DNA from: Roseibium sp. Sym1
GTDB taxonomy: Bacteria; Pseudomonadota; Alphaproteobacteria; Rhizobiales; Stappiaceae
DNA: 64,000 bases
Assembly (NCBI RefSeq): GCF_027359675.1
Contig: NZ_CP114786.1
Span: forward strand, 2,050,501 to 2,114,500
Reading direction: 5' to 3'
The first letter of the stretch is position 1, and each line of letters starts with the position of its first letter. Shown one piece after another: positions 8,656 through 17,557 of the stretch. The position numbers were made by a program, and so were the translations under genes. The notes below the pieces were generated by a model. The model was given only the letters and a program-made list of their open reading frames with translations, searched no databases and was not told where the DNA came from.

Positions 8656-9429
8656 TCAAAGGCCGCCCTTCCAGTCCATGACCGCAGCGCCGACGATCGA
8701 ACCGGGGCCATCCCGGTCCTCGATCTGGACGAGCACGGCGCAGCGTACATCATCCTTCAGCATGAGTTTCGACTTCGGCATCCGGAAGGTTTCCTGACCG
8801 CCCGACCACATGCCAATCGGCTGGAGGTGTTGCACAACGTTGACATAGCGGAGCTTCCTGCCGGCATTTTCGCCGCGGCCGACATCGACAAGAGCCTCTT
8901 CCTTGATGCTCAGGAAATAGATCGTTGCCATCTTGCGGCCGTGGGGCAGGGTTCCGTCGACCGTCGCCTGGACAACCATGTCGGAGATCTTCAGATCGAC
9001 ATCGGCGGTGAAGGGTTCGGTGCGGGCAAGGGCGGCGCGGACATCTCGCTCACGGCTGCCCACAACATGCTCGTCACCGTTGACCACCATCTGTGGTGTG
9101 TAGACGGAACGGTCGCCCCGGCGGGCGGCATAGGCGCGCTGGCGTTGCGAGTGAGCCGGGCTCGCGAGTGTGTCCTTCCAACCGAGATAGTCCCAGTAGT
9201 CGACCGGCAGGAGTACGGTGAGAATGTCATCTTCCTGCTCGACCAGCCTTTCGGCCAGCCGGTCGGCGGGCGGGCAGGACGAACAGCCCTGGCTGGTGAA
9301 CAGCTCGATGACCTTCTCGGGCTGCGCGTTTGCGCCTGTCGAAGCGGCCGAGAAGGCGATTATTCCGGCGACGACAACACATCCGGATCGGAAAGCACTG
9401 AGGGCTTTCCGGGACAGTATTCCCACCAT
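8656..9429 (-). CDS. DUF1223 thioredoxin-like exported protein
   Basis: A 257-residue protein with a signal-like N-terminus (cleavage likely after ANA) and the DUF1223 signature VIELFTSQGCSSCPPADRL, in which the CSSC pair sits at a thioredoxin-fold active-site position. YTPQMVVNGDEHVVGS is a second family motif. It is probably a periplasmic redox protein of unknown target. It lies 130 bp downstream of ccmG on the same strand; a role near cytochrome maturation is possible but not shown. Confidence 0.88.
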   Translation of the reverse strand: MVGILSRKALSAFRSGCVVVAGIIAFSAASTGANAQPEKVIELFTSQGCSSCPPADRLAERLVEQEDDILTVLLPVDYWDYLGWKDTLASPAHSQRQRAYAARRGDRSVYTPQMVVNGDEHVVGSRERDVRAALARTEPFTADVDLKISDMVVQATVDGTLPHGRKMATIYFLSIKEEALVDVGRGENAGRKLRYVNVVQHLQPIGMWSGGQETFRMPKSKLMLKDDVRCAVLVQIEDRDGPGSIVGAAVMDWKGGL

Positions 9430-9558
9430 TTGGCTCTTTCCCTTGTTTGAGTGCCCCTAAAATATGCAATGGGACAGTCAATCGCGAGTCACGAGGCGGT
9501 GACTTTCGGGCTTTGCCGGCAATCTCGCGGATTTGTGAGGCGGCCGCACAAGCAGGTG

Positions 9559-10182
9559 TCAGCCGCCGGCCATCACTTTCTTCAGTTCCGGCATGAAGAC
9601 ATCGCGGTAGGATGTCGGGCTGAGCGGGCCGATGAACTTGTAGCGGATCATGCCGTCGGCATCGACGATAAAGGTCTCCGGCACACCATAGACACCCCAC
9701 TCGATCGCTGTCCGCCCGCCTGAATCCGCGCCGATCAGGTCGTACGGATTTCCAAGGCTTCCCAGGAAACGGCGGGCATTTTCCGGCTTGTCCTTGTAAT
9801 TGATACCGACGAGCTGGATGCCGTCGACCGTGGCGAGCTCCTCCAGCAGCGGATGTTCCTGGCGGCAGGGCACACACCAGGATGCGAACACGTTGACGAC
9901 GGACACCTTGCCCGTGAGGTCTTCACGGCCGAAACCGGGCACCGGCTTGCCATCGGCGGAAAGGCCTTCCACGGGCGGCAGGCTGAAATCGGGTGCCGGC
10001 TTGTTGATCAGCGCGGAAGGAATTTTCTGCGGGTCGCCACCCAGCGTCAGCTGGAACAGAAACAGGGCGGCCAGGGCGGCGAAGACCACCAGTGGCAGCA
10101 GGACCAGAACCGGAAACCTTCGTTTGCCGGTCCCGTTCCCAGAGCCGTTTTGCGCGTCAGCGCCGGTGTCGGGGGTGGTCAT
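9559..10182 (-). CDS. ccmG: Thiol:disulfide interchange protein of cytochrome c maturation
   Basis: A 207-residue membrane-anchored thioredoxin (CcmG/DsbE). One N-terminal helix (VLVLLPLVVFAALAALFLF) anchors it in the inner membrane and the WCVPC active site lies in VVNVFASWCVPCRQEHP. The GVYGVPETFIVDADG loop is the cis-proline region and the CcmG fingerprint. It reduces apocytochrome (or CcmH) cysteines before heme attachment. Its ATG overlaps the ccmD stop by 4 bases, so the two are translationally coupled. Confidence 0.95.
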   Translation of the reverse strand: MTTPDTGADAQNGSGNGTGKRRFPVLVLLPLVVFAALAALFLFQLTLGGDPQKIPSALINKPAPDFSLPPVEGLSADGKPVPGFGREDLTGKVSVVNVFASWCVPCRQEHPLLEELATVDGIQLVGINYKDKPENARRFLGSLGNPYDLIGADSGGRTAIEWGVYGVPETFIVDADGMIRYKFIGPLSPTSYRDVFMPELKKVMAGG

Positions 10183-10361
10183 GGGTGTTGTTGATCCTTG
10201 CCGTCCGGACGCGCCCGGGAAATACCTTGCGCGGCGAGGTCCTTCAGGGCCTTTTCCTGGACCGCCTTGTCGATGCGCACCCAGGCGATCAGGGCCAGCA
10301 CCGTCGCAAGGCACAGCCCGTAGGACATGATGATGAAACCGGCGTGAGGTCCGAGGTCCAT
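10179..10361 (-). CDS. ccmD: Heme exporter protein D
   Basis: A 60-residue protein with one membrane helix (GFIIMSYGLCLATVLALIAW) and a charged cytoplasmic tail (RIDKAVQEKALKDL), the plan of CcmD. The starting MDLGPHAGFI is the common alphaproteobacterial N-terminus. CcmD releases holo-CcmE from the CcmABC complex. It overlaps ccmG by 4 bases and follows ccmC by 4. Confidence 0.92.
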   Translation of the reverse strand: MDLGPHAGFIIMSYGLCLATVLALIAWVRIDKAVQEKALKDLAAQGISRARPDGKDQQHP

Positions 10362-10365
10362 GGTG

Positions 10366-11133
10366 TTACTCCGCGGGCTGGGCAGTTGCGGCCGCCGTAC
10401 CGGGGCTCGCGGCACTGGCTGCGCGCAGACGCAGCGCACGCACCCGCCGGCGCAGGATTTCGTTGCGCATGGCCATCAGGTGCAGCACGAAAAACAGGAG
10501 CGTAAAGGCCACGGCCATCACCATAAGCGGCCACAGCAGGTCCGGGTGAATGGTCGGTCCGTCCATGCGCATGACACTGGCGGGCTGGTGCAAGGTGTTC
10601 CACCAGTCGACCGAGAACTTGATGATCGGCAGGTTGAGCGCACCGACCAGCGTCAGAACCGCCGCGGCCTTGCCGGCTTTTATCGGGTCGTCCATCGTCC
10701 GCCAAAGCGTCATCAGGCCGAGATACATGATCAGGAGTACGAGCACCGAGGTCAGGCGCGCATCCCAGACCCAGTATGTGCCCCACATGGGTTTGCCCCA
10801 GAGCGAGCCGGTCACCAGCGCCATGAAGGTGAAGGCGGCGCCGATCGGCGCGGCGCATTTGGCGGAAACGTCCGCGAGCGGGTGTTTCCAGACCAGGGTG
10901 CCGAGCGATGACAGCGCCATGATGGAATAGCACATCATGCTCAGCCAGGCGGCGGGCACGTGGATGTACATGATCCGGACCGTGTCACCCTGTTGATAGT
11001 CTTCCGGCGACACGAAGAAACCCATGTAGAGGCCGGCAGCGAAAGCGAGGACGCACAGGCCTATCAGCCAGGGCAGAACCAGATCTGCCAGCCTCATGAA
11101 CCGCGTCGGATTTGCGTAATCCCAGATTGCCAT
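10366..11133 (-). CDS. ccmC: Heme exporter/handling protein C
   Basis: A 255-residue protein with six membrane helices and the tryptophan-rich WWD heme-handling motif (WGKPMWGTYWVWDARLTS) between two periplasm-facing histidines (MYIHVPAAW and WWNTLHQPAS). CcmC loads heme onto CcmE. The C-terminal 25 residues are a low-complexity Ala-rich tail. It starts 81 bp after ccmB. Confidence 0.95.
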   Translation of the reverse strand: MAIWDYANPTRFMRLADLVLPWLIGLCVLAFAAGLYMGFFVSPEDYQQGDTVRIMYIHVPAAWLSMMCYSIMALSSLGTLVWKHPLADVSAKCAAPIGAAFTFMALVTGSLWGKPMWGTYWVWDARLTSVLVLLIMYLGLMTLWRTMDDPIKAGKAAAVLTLVGALNLPIIKFSVDWWNTLHQPASVMRMDGPTIHPDLLWPLMVMAVAFTLLFFVLHLMAMRNEILRRRVRALRLRAASAASPGTAAATAQPAE

Positions 11134-11214
11134 GGAACCGTTCTAATCTAGAGCGTTGTCCGCATCAATGCACCAGTCTGCCGCAGCGCCGCATTGCGTT
11201 TGGTCAATTCCGTC

Positions 11215-11889
11215 TCATTCGGCGGAAAACCTGAGGGCCATGGCGGACGCGACCGGGCCGACAACCGCGGCAATCAGCGACAGGGCGCACAGGATCAGGA
11301 ACGGTGTCAGGAACGGTACCGGGTCATGCAGGGCCGCGTCCGCAGAGCTGACCCCGAAAATCAGCACCGGAATCGCCAGGGGAACCACCAGCACGGCCAG
11401 GAGCAGGCCGCCTCGGCGGAGCGACACCGTCAGCGAGGCGCCGATGGCGCCGATCAGGGTCAGCGCTGGCGTGCCCACCAGCAGCGTCAGCGTGACAGCA
11501 CCCATGGCGACGGGATCGAGATTGAGGAAGATGCCGAGCAGCGGTGCGGCGACCACGAGCGGCAGGCCGGTGGCGACCCAGTGTGCCAGGCACTTGATCA
11601 GGACGACCACTTCGAGAGGCCGGCCGGCCATCAGCATCAGGTCCAGCGTGCCGTCGTCGCGGTCCGCCTGAAACAGCCGGTCCAGGCCCAGCAGCGTTGC
11701 CAGCAGGGCGCCGATCCACAGGATGGCGGGTCCGATGCGGGCCAGCAGGTTGAGATCCGGGCCGACGCCGAAAGGGATCACCGTGACAACGGCCAGGAAA
11801 AAGAGGACGCCGACCAGCGCGCTGCCGCCCACCCGGACGGCGAGGCGCAGGTCGCGCTGAAACAGGGCAAGGATCCAGGAGGAAGTCAT
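11215..11889 (-). CDS. ccmB: Heme exporter protein B
   Basis: A 224-residue six-helix permease of the CcmAB ABC complex. The opening ALFQRDLRLAVRVGG and the following LFFLAVVTVIPFGVGPD, then ILWIGALLATLLGLDRLFQAD with DDGTLDLML, are characteristic. ATP hydrolysis by CcmA with CcmB frees holo-CcmE. The ATG at 11889 overlaps the ccmA stop in ATGA. Confidence 0.95.
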   Translation of the reverse strand: MTSSWILALFQRDLRLAVRVGGSALVGVLFFLAVVTVIPFGVGPDLNLLARIGPAILWIGALLATLLGLDRLFQADRDDGTLDLMLMAGRPLEVVVLIKCLAHWVATGLPLVVAAPLLGIFLNLDPVAMGAVTLTLLVGTPALTLIGAIGASLTVSLRRGGLLLAVLVVPLAIPVLIFGVSSADAALHDPVPFLTPFLILCALSLIAAVVGPVASAMALRFSAE

Positions 11890-12602
11890 GACTGGAGCTC
11901 CCCGGCAGGCTGCAGCGACGGTTCCCCGGCCTGCAGATGCAGCACCTTGGTTCTGGACAGGGGCAGGTCGGTGTGGGTCGCGGTCACGATCAGTCCGCCA
12001 GCCGCCAGGTGTGCGTCCATGAAGCCAAGAAGTTGACCCTCGGAAGCCTTGTCCAGGGCCGACGTCGGTTCGTCCATCAGCCAAACTGGGCGGGGCGTCA
12101 CCAGGAGCCGGGCCAGGGCAAGCCGGCGGGTCTGGCCGGCGGAAAGGTAGCCGGCCGGCAGCTGTGCGGTATGGCCGATGCCCAGCGTGGAGAGTGCTTC
12201 AGCCGGATGAATTGCGCTGCCCCAATAGCTTTCGGGGCGCACGGTTCCGGTGAAACTCTGCCAGAAGGCGAGGTTCTCCAGGACAGACAGGGCCGGTTTG
12301 ACGGCATTCTGGTGGCCGAAATAATGCGCGTGCTCGGAAGGCGTGCGGTCTGTCTCGCCGTTTTCGATGCGCAGGGAGCCCCCGGCAAGAGGCACCAGAC
12401 CGGCGAGGGTGCGCAGCAGCGAGGACTTGCCAATGCCGTTGGCGCCGGTCACCACAAGAGCCGTGCCGCCGGCCAGCGAGAAAGAGAGATCCTGAAACAC
12501 CCGGCGTCCGCCGCGATCGATGGTCAGGTTTTCGGCGATGAGTTCCAGGGGGCTGCTCCGGCTGACGCTTGATCTTGTCTTGTTAGAGGCCAGGACAGTC
12601 AT
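11886..12602 (-). CDS. ccmA: Heme exporter ATP-binding protein A
   Basis: A 238-residue ABC ATPase. Walker A is GANGIGKSS, the signature motif is LSAGQTRRLALARLL and Walker B is VWLMDEPTSALD, with the H-loop in TATHTDLPL. The short chain and early QNAVKPALSVLENLAFW Q-loop are typical for CcmA. It is the first gene of ccmABCDG; its upstream region is shared with the terminator of the preceding gene. Confidence 0.95.
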   Translation of the reverse strand: MTVLASNKTRSSVSRSSPLELIAENLTIDRGGRRVFQDLSFSLAGGTALVVTGANGIGKSSLLRTLAGLVPLAGGSLRIENGETDRTPSEHAHYFGHQNAVKPALSVLENLAFWQSFTGTVRPESYWGSAIHPAEALSTLGIGHTAQLPAGYLSAGQTRRLALARLLVTPRPVWLMDEPTSALDKASEGQLLGFMDAHLAAGGLIVTATHTDLPLSRTKVLHLQAGEPSLQPAGELQS

Positions 12603-12613
12603 GGCGCAAGAAA

Positions 12614-12656
12614 AAATCCCCGCCTTAATCCTTGTCAAGGACCCGGGCGGGGATTT
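12614..12656 (-). terminator. Terminator between the 12700 gene and ccmA
   Basis: AAATCCCCGCC (12614-12624) and GGCGGGGATTT (12646-12656) form an 11-bp stem; read on the minus strand the right arm ends in a T run. It ends transcription of the membrane-protein gene at 12700-13476 just before ccmA. Confidence 0.85.
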
Positions 12657-12699
12657 CGTCTGCGGTCGCGGCTGCCTGCAGCCGCGCTTCAACAGCGGA

Positions 12700-13476
12700 T
12701 CATTCGAAGACCGAAGCGATCTGATCGACGCTGACACCTTCCTTGATCTCACGCAACCGGGCGTAGATCAGGGAGGCCATGATCCCGATAAGGCCGGTGC
12801 CGATGGTCGACAGGGCGGCGAACAGGATGATCCCGACGACGATACCGCCAACGGTGGCAATCAGTCCCACAAGCAGACCTGCGACGACGTTGATGATGAT
12901 CACGACGATGAAGGCAATGAAGTAGGTCCCGACGATCGGCCACCGGTACCCCTTGGTGAGCGAGGCGCTCCGGCCCAGTCCGCCGAAGCCGACGCGCTCG
13001 ATGACAACGGCGGGGGCCATCACCGAGAAGACCGCGTAGATCCAGAGCCCGGGCACGACAAAGAGGGCAAAACCGATGGCGAAAAGAAGGGTCGCGACAA
13101 TACTCAGGATCGCGAGCGGCACGATCACGCTTAATGCGGGGCCGATATAGCGGCCGATCTGCACGGGCCGGCCGAGCTTCGCGTCATAGGCCAGCTGGAT
13201 CAGCAGGGCGGTCGTGAGGGTATACACCACGAGATTGACAATCGTTGCCAATGCGAACCCGATCCCGGCGCCGGGAGCGGAGAAATCCGGTTCTGCCAAC
13301 CCGATCGCAACTTCAGGGCCGTTCAGGGCGCTGGACACGAGCAGGCCGAGGACAAGCGGCACAAATGTGATGATCACGACCTGGATGAATTTGCCGAAGA
13401 GGATCGAAAAGCTTTCGCTGATTATCGAACCTGCTCCAAGGGGCGCACTTGGCTGACCCACGCTCGCATCGGTCAT
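12700..13476 (-). CDS. Polytopic membrane protein (GDPD_2/YciC-like), paralogue of the 15654-16529 protein
   Basis: A 258-residue protein with about six membrane helices and no catalytic motif. The core LFVVPGLWIYAVFSVMAP-AVVIERVGFGGLGRSASLTKGYRW resembles the membrane domain attached to some glycerophosphodiester phosphodiesterases and YciC-like proteins. It aligns along its length with the product of 15654-16529, including identical phrases GYRWPIVGT or EYRWPIVGT and ARLREIKEG. Function is unknown; a structural or lipid-related membrane role is only a guess. Followed by a strong terminator. Confidence 0.75.
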   Translation of the reverse strand: MTDASVGQPSAPLGAGSIISESFSILFGKFIQVVIITFVPLVLGLLVSSALNGPEVAIGLAEPDFSAPGAGIGFALATIVNLVVYTLTTALLIQLAYDAKLGRPVQIGRYIGPALSVIVPLAILSIVATLLFAIGFALFVVPGLWIYAVFSVMAPAVVIERVGFGGLGRSASLTKGYRWPIVGTYFIAFIVVIIINVVAGLLVGLIATVGGIVVGIILFAALSTIGTGLIGIMASLIYARLREIKEGVSVDQIASVFE

Positions 13477-14090
13477 TCGATTACTCCGTTTCTTCTAATA
13501 AAAGTTTCTAAAAGGATGGGAATTCCAGTTGCCAGCCCGCCGAGGCGGTGAAGTTTCTTATTATGCGCCTACACCATAAGTCTAATGGGGAAACGCCTCA
13601 AGCACGGGCTGTTGTTTCTATCGCGGGACAGGCCCGATCCGGAGCAGCTGCACATCTCCTGTTTTGGACTATTTGCGGTTGCGATCATCCCTCATTGCCG
13701 GTCGGCAGCTTCGACAGGATGGGTTTCGTCCGGCGGTCGGTAATGTTGTCAGTCTTTTCGGCGAATGGGGGATGCATGTATCCTTTTGCCAGCCCGATGA
13801 CTGTGGATGCGTTGGAATCCTGCTGTGTGGGTAGCGACCATTGTGTCCGGAACACTGGCCGCCAGACCCCCGGAATTGCAGGCTTCAAGTTGGACATTTC
13901 GTACCAACGACTGAAAAGGCCATTTCCTGACGGCCTTGCCGGATCCGCGGTCGAGCTACGACGCCGCCGGTAGAGCAGCGTCGCAAAAAAGACCATGCAA
14001 ACATGGAACCTGGTTGTGTGCCTGGACGCCAATGCGTTGAAGACAGAATGACTTGCATTCGGAGAATTAATATCCAGCGGGGCACCCAGC
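13477..14090. other. 614-bp intergenic stretch upstream of the GNAT/HFCD pair
   Basis: No protein I can recognise lies here. Several short frames exist on both strands (for example a four-cysteine 20-codon frame at 13772-13834 and a 142-codon frame from 13548), but none has a convincing ribosome site or family motif. The upstream end holds the promoter of the minus-strand membrane gene. The length, and the tailoring-type enzymes downstream, make it the place to look for a small peptide gene. Confidence 0.4.
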
Positions 14091-14732
14091 ATGGACATTC
14101 AGCGGCCAGATACTTTTATCCGTGTCTTGGAGACCATCCCGGACAAGGAGGCTGTTGCCGTTTGTCTGTCGGAGGCGTTCTCTTCCGGAATCTGGCGGGA
14201 AACGCCGATGCCTGTCGGCAACGAATCGGACCCGGACAGTGCGGTTGGCGTGATCAGCAGATTGGGCGACCGGCCGGTCGTCACTGCGGCCGTTTGCATG
14301 AACAAGGTGGTGGGCTGTGTCCTGGGGGCGGTCCTGACACCGGACCTTATTCAGGCCTACGGGCTTGACCCCTGGCAGGCAACGCCCGGAGACGGGCTGC
14401 TTGCATTCATCGGAATAGCGCCGGACGCGCAGGGGAGCCGGGTCACACCGGGCACCGAGGGCTGGCTTTTGCTGAATCGGCATCCGATCAACCCCAGCCT
14501 CGCAAGGTATCTGTTCGAACACTGGCTTGGTGCGCGTGAGTTGGCTGATTGTCCCAGGCTCTTCATCCGCACCCGCCGCCGCATCGGTGCGATCCGCTAC
14601 CTGAGCGATCGTCTGGGCTTTGTCGAATGTGGCGGCTTCGATATCGACTTTCGTGGTCAGCGCCAGCGGCGCCTGGTGTACCGGCGGGAACATGCAGCGG
14701 CAACCAGGGCCCATTCAAAGGCAGCGCCATGA
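14091..14732 (+). CDS. GNAT-like acetyltransferase
   Basis: A 213-residue soluble protein. The segment LLAFIGIAPDAQGSRVTPGTEG resembles GNAT motif A (acyl-CoA pyrophosphate loop, R/Q-x-x-G), preceded by a beta strand (VVGCVLGAVLT), and RTRRRIGAIRYLSDRLGFVECGG is the usual motif B end. The loop is a little unlike the classical Q/RxxGxG/A, so activity is uncertain. The stop overlaps the start of the HFCD flavoprotein gene in ATGA, meaning the two are made together. The substrate is unknown; see the peptide-tailoring hypothesis in the findings. Confidence 0.65.
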   Translation: MDIQRPDTFIRVLETIPDKEAVAVCLSEAFSSGIWRETPMPVGNESDPDSAVGVISRLGDRPVVTAAVCMNKVVGCVLGAVLTPDLIQAYGLDPWQATPGDGLLAFIGIAPDAQGSRVTPGTEGWLLLNRHPINPSLARYLFEHWLGARELADCPRLFIRTRRRIGAIRYLSDRLGFVECGGFDIDFRGQRQRRLVYRREHAAATRAHSKAAP

Positions 14733-15640
14733 GCGCGGTCCAATATCTGATGCGCAACCCCTCGCATGTGGTCCTGACGGGACGCAACAGCGTGTTCTTC
14801 ATTGGCACCTCGGGCGCGCCCGCCCGTGTTTCCGTCGAGCGTCCGGCCGACTGGTCCAGGTTTTTGCAGGACCTCGCCGGACCATCCCCCCGCCACGCGG
14901 TGGTTCCCCCGCCGGAGTTTGACGATCCACTGCTTGAGCGGCTTGTCGCAGAGGAACATCTGCTGGCCGACCGGACGCCGGAGATGCTTCTGAAGCACCG
15001 CGACGAGTGCATGGCCGCATGCCCCGCCTTCCATCTCTCGCCACCGGCCGACATGGTGGGGCATCTCTTGCTCGGATGTACCGGATCGGTGATCTCGGGC
15101 CTGATCCCCCAGACAATCCTCAGCCTGGTCCTGGCTGGTTTCCAGCAGCAGCTGGACGTCATCCTGTCCGAAACGGCACAGCGCTTCCTGACCCGTGACC
15201 TGCTGGAATCCTATGGTGTTCGATGCTGGTCGGACGGGTTCGAACGGCAGGACGGGCTCAGGGTTCCTCACGTCAACCTTGCCAAGTCGGCAGGCATCAT
15301 CTGCGTGTTGCCGGCCACTGCCCACTGCATGGACCGTGTCGCCCGAAGCGCCTGTTCGGACCTCTTGTCGCTGACAATCACGGCGTCTCGTGCGCCAGTC
15401 CTCATCTGTCCTGCCATGAACGAAGCCATGTGGTCCAACCCGGGGGTTCAGCGCAACGCCGAGCGATTGCGCGGCGACGGCCGCTACATCATGGAACCGA
15501 CTGTTCTAATCGCTGCTGCCGACTTCAAGGCTGGTGCGCCATTGGGGTACGGCGGTCACGGAACGCTCTGGGCCGGACCGGGCGCATTGATGCAAACGCT
15601 TTCCGCCATCGTTTCCCACGGCGAAGGAGCGCGGATGTAG
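14729..15640 (+). CDS. HFCD-family flavoprotein decarboxylase with extra N-terminal domain
   Basis: A 303-residue protein. Residues about 108-300 match the homo-oligomeric flavin-containing cysteine decarboxylases (EpiD, MrsD, CoaC): LLLGCTGSVISG (FMN loop, 114-124), the catalytic histidine His181 in VPHVNLAK, VLPATAHCMDRVA with PATA at 195-198, and the PAMN motif 228-231 in CPAMNEAMWSNPGVQRN. The first 107 residues are not part of the usual enzyme and look like a beta-strand then winged-helix pair (PLLERLVAEEHLLADRTPEML). It is not the CoaBC fusion, since no CoaB domain follows. The GNAT gene overlaps by 4 bases. Substrate is unknown; a peptide C-terminal cysteine or phosphopantothenoylcysteine are the family precedents. 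Confidence 0.85.
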   Translation: MSAVQYLMRNPSHVVLTGRNSVFFIGTSGAPARVSVERPADWSRFLQDLAGPSPRHAVVPPPEFDDPLLERLVAEEHLLADRTPEMLLKHRDECMAACPAFHLSPPADMVGHLLLGCTGSVISGLIPQTILSLVLAGFQQQLDVILSETAQRFLTRDLLESYGVRCWSDGFERQDGLRVPHVNLAKSAGIICVLPATAHCMDRVARSACSDLLSLTITASRAPVLICPAMNEAMWSNPGVQRNAERLRGDGRYIMEPTVLIAAADFKAGAPLGYGGHGTLWAGPGALMQTLSAIVSHGEGARM

Positions 15641-15653
15641 CCGGTCGGCGCGG

Positions 15654-16529
15654 TCAATCGAATACGGTGGCGATCTGGTCGAGGCCGATGCCTTCCTTGA
15701 TCTCGCGCAAGCGGGTGTAGATCAGCGTCACGGTGATCACGAGAATGCTGGTTCCTGCCGTCGACAGCAGGCCGAAGAAAAGCGCGCCGATCAGCCCGCC
15801 GGTCACCATGGAGAAAACCATGATCACGCCGCCGACAACAAGATAGAACACCAGGACGAGCAGGCTGGTCAGCACCAGTGTGCCAACGATCGGCCACCGG
15901 TACTCGCGGGTCAGCCGGGCACTGCGCGCAAGACCGCGCAGGCCTGCCTTTTCGAAGATCACAGCCGGTGCGCAAACCGAGAAGACCGCCAGGATCCACA
16001 AGAAGAAGCCAATCTGGAACGGAATGCCCACGACAAGCAGATACGGTGTGGCCGCGCCGAGCAGCGACAGGACGACCTGGGAGACGAACAGGATCAGGGT
16101 GATTGCGACACTCAGGATGAGAATGGCCGGAAGTGCTCTCAGCGTGGGCCGGATGTAGCTGCCAACCCTGATCCGGCGACCGAGCTGTTCGTCATATGCG
16201 AGCTGAATCACCATCGCCGTGGTCAGGATATAGACCACCAGAAGCAGAACCCCCATCCCGAGTGGGACGGCGAATGTGGCGGGGCCGAACGGGTTGGTCT
16301 GCACATCCGCAAGTCCGGTTGCGGCCCCCAGTATCAGCGCTGGAAACACCTGGCCGAGGAGCATCGGGACGAAACCGATCAGGCAAATGATCACGACGTG
16401 CCGAAAGAAGATGGCGAAGCTGTCGGTGATCAGACCGCCGATGCCGAGGGGCTGTCTGGGTCGGTTCTCGAAGGCGGAATCGGCAAGGGGAGGCTGAACG
16501 GAGGTGTAATCGTCGTGCAATGGTTCCAA
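15654..16529 (-). CDS. Polytopic membrane protein, paralogue of the 12700-13476 protein
   Basis: A 291-residue protein with about six membrane helices after a polar N-terminus of some 25 residues. It shares the pattern SFAIFFRH, AMVIQLAYDEQLGR, LAVFSVCAPAVIFEKAGLRGLARSARLTREYRWPIVGT and the end TRLREIKEGIGLDQIATVFD with its neighbour at 12700-13476. The two genes bracket the oppositely oriented GNAT/HFCD pair. It is convergent with the HFCD gene (13 bp between stops). Function unknown. Confidence 0.75.
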   Translation of the reverse strand: MEPLHDDYTSVQPPLADSAFENRPRQPLGIGGLITDSFAIFFRHVVIICLIGFVPMLLGQVFPALILGAATGLADVQTNPFGPATFAVPLGMGVLLLVVYILTTAMVIQLAYDEQLGRRIRVGSYIRPTLRALPAILILSVAITLILFVSQVVLSLLGAATPYLLVVGIPFQIGFFLWILAVFSVCAPAVIFEKAGLRGLARSARLTREYRWPIVGTLVLTSLLVLVFYLVVGGVIMVFSMVTGGLIGALFFGLLSTAGTSILVITVTLIYTRLREIKEGIGLDQIATVFD

Positions 16530-16636
16530 CCGAAATATCTGAATCTGAACAAGATCGGATCAAAATAGGGAGAATTGCCAAGGGATACAATCGCTGTGCG
16601 CGGCATGCCGATCAGGTCTGAAGGCGGCTGCCTGTT

Positions 16637-17557
16637 TCAGGTCTCTGCATCCCCTTTGGCATAGTGCTTGTTCTCGCGCCTGTCGCCGAAGAGCTGACGC
16701 TGTTCCAGATGTTCGCGCTGAGCGTTGTAAAAGGCCTGCAGGAAGCGCAGCCGGTCCGCCGGTGGCACCGGGTCCGCGTAGCCGATCTTCTTGCGGATCT
16801 TTTCCACGATGGCCGTGATGGTGGCGTCGCGCTGGGTGGCGGACACCGACCCTGGTGGGGTGCCCTGGTTGCGGAGCAAGGTTTCGAGCGTCTGCAGCTC
16901 GAAGGCACCGTAATGGTCGAGCTGATGCGCCAGGAACACGATTTTCTTGGCATTCTGCAAGGGACGCGGGGCTTCGCTGGCGAGATCCTTCAGCAGCACG
17001 GGCACGGGCAGGTGGATCACATGGGTGCCGGCCATCATGTCGCCGAGACGCCTGCGGTAGCGATTGAAAACCGGGATCAGCAGCGCGGTCAGGACCCAGA
17101 CGAGCGACGCGAGCGATTCCAGCGGCGTGGCGGCGTCCAGCGTCAGCAGCAGGGTGCCGGGCAGGAATATCTCCGCTTCCTTCATCAGGTTGCGCAGCAC
17201 CAGTGCATGGGCGGTCAGGGGGCCGCCGTCATGGGAAACCACCTTGATCTTCATCAGGCGTTTGCCGAGCGTCTGGCCGTTCCAGGCGATTTCCGCGCAG
17301 ACGTAATAGGGGATGCGGATCAGGAAAAACAGGAGGGCGCCGACCGCGACCATCGTCTGCGGGCTGGTGAGGTTGGTCACCAGCAGCAGGATGACAAGGC
17401 ACACCGCCGCGATGGTGGTGATGATGATATCGGTGATCTGCGCCGCAAGCCGCACGCCCACTCCGGCGATGGGCAGCGTCAGGGGAACGCCTTCCGGGGG
17501 CATCAGCGTGTCGGGGGACGGCAGCGCCCGCCGGCTTTCTTTCCAGCGGCGGAACAT
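16637..17557 (-). CDS. RDD family membrane protein
   Basis: A 306-residue protein beginning with an RDD-type domain: VGVRLAAQITDIIITTIAAV (the Arg-Asp pair), then WNGQTLGKRLMKIKVVSHDG (conserved GxTxGKxxxxI) and RRRLGDMMAGTHVI. The second half (from about residue 200) is a soluble helical extension with a positive-charged end. RDD proteins are poorly understood, some linked to ion or osmotic handling. It is last in the MoxR cluster; its start codon shares one base with the SpoIIM stop. Confidence 0.88.
   Translation of the reverse strand: MFRRWKESRRALPSPDTLMPPEGVPLTLPIAGVGVRLAAQITDIIITTIAAVCLVILLLVTNLTSPQTMVAVGALLFFLIRIPYYVCAEIAWNGQTLGKRLMKIKVVSHDGGPLTAHALVLRNLMKEAEIFLPGTLLLTLDAATPLESLASLVWVLTALLIPVFNRYRRRLGDMMAGTHVIHLPVPVLLKDLASEAPRPLQNAKKIVFLAHQLDHYGAFELQTLETLLRNQGTPPGSVSATQRDATITAIVEKIRKKIGYADPVPPADRLRFLQAFYNAQREHLEQRQLFGDRRENKHYAKGDAET

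Noticed and set aside
13548..13973. 142-codon plus-strand frame before the GNAT gene
   Set aside because: No ribosome site, no family motif, and overlapping frame on the other strand of similar length; left as intergenic.
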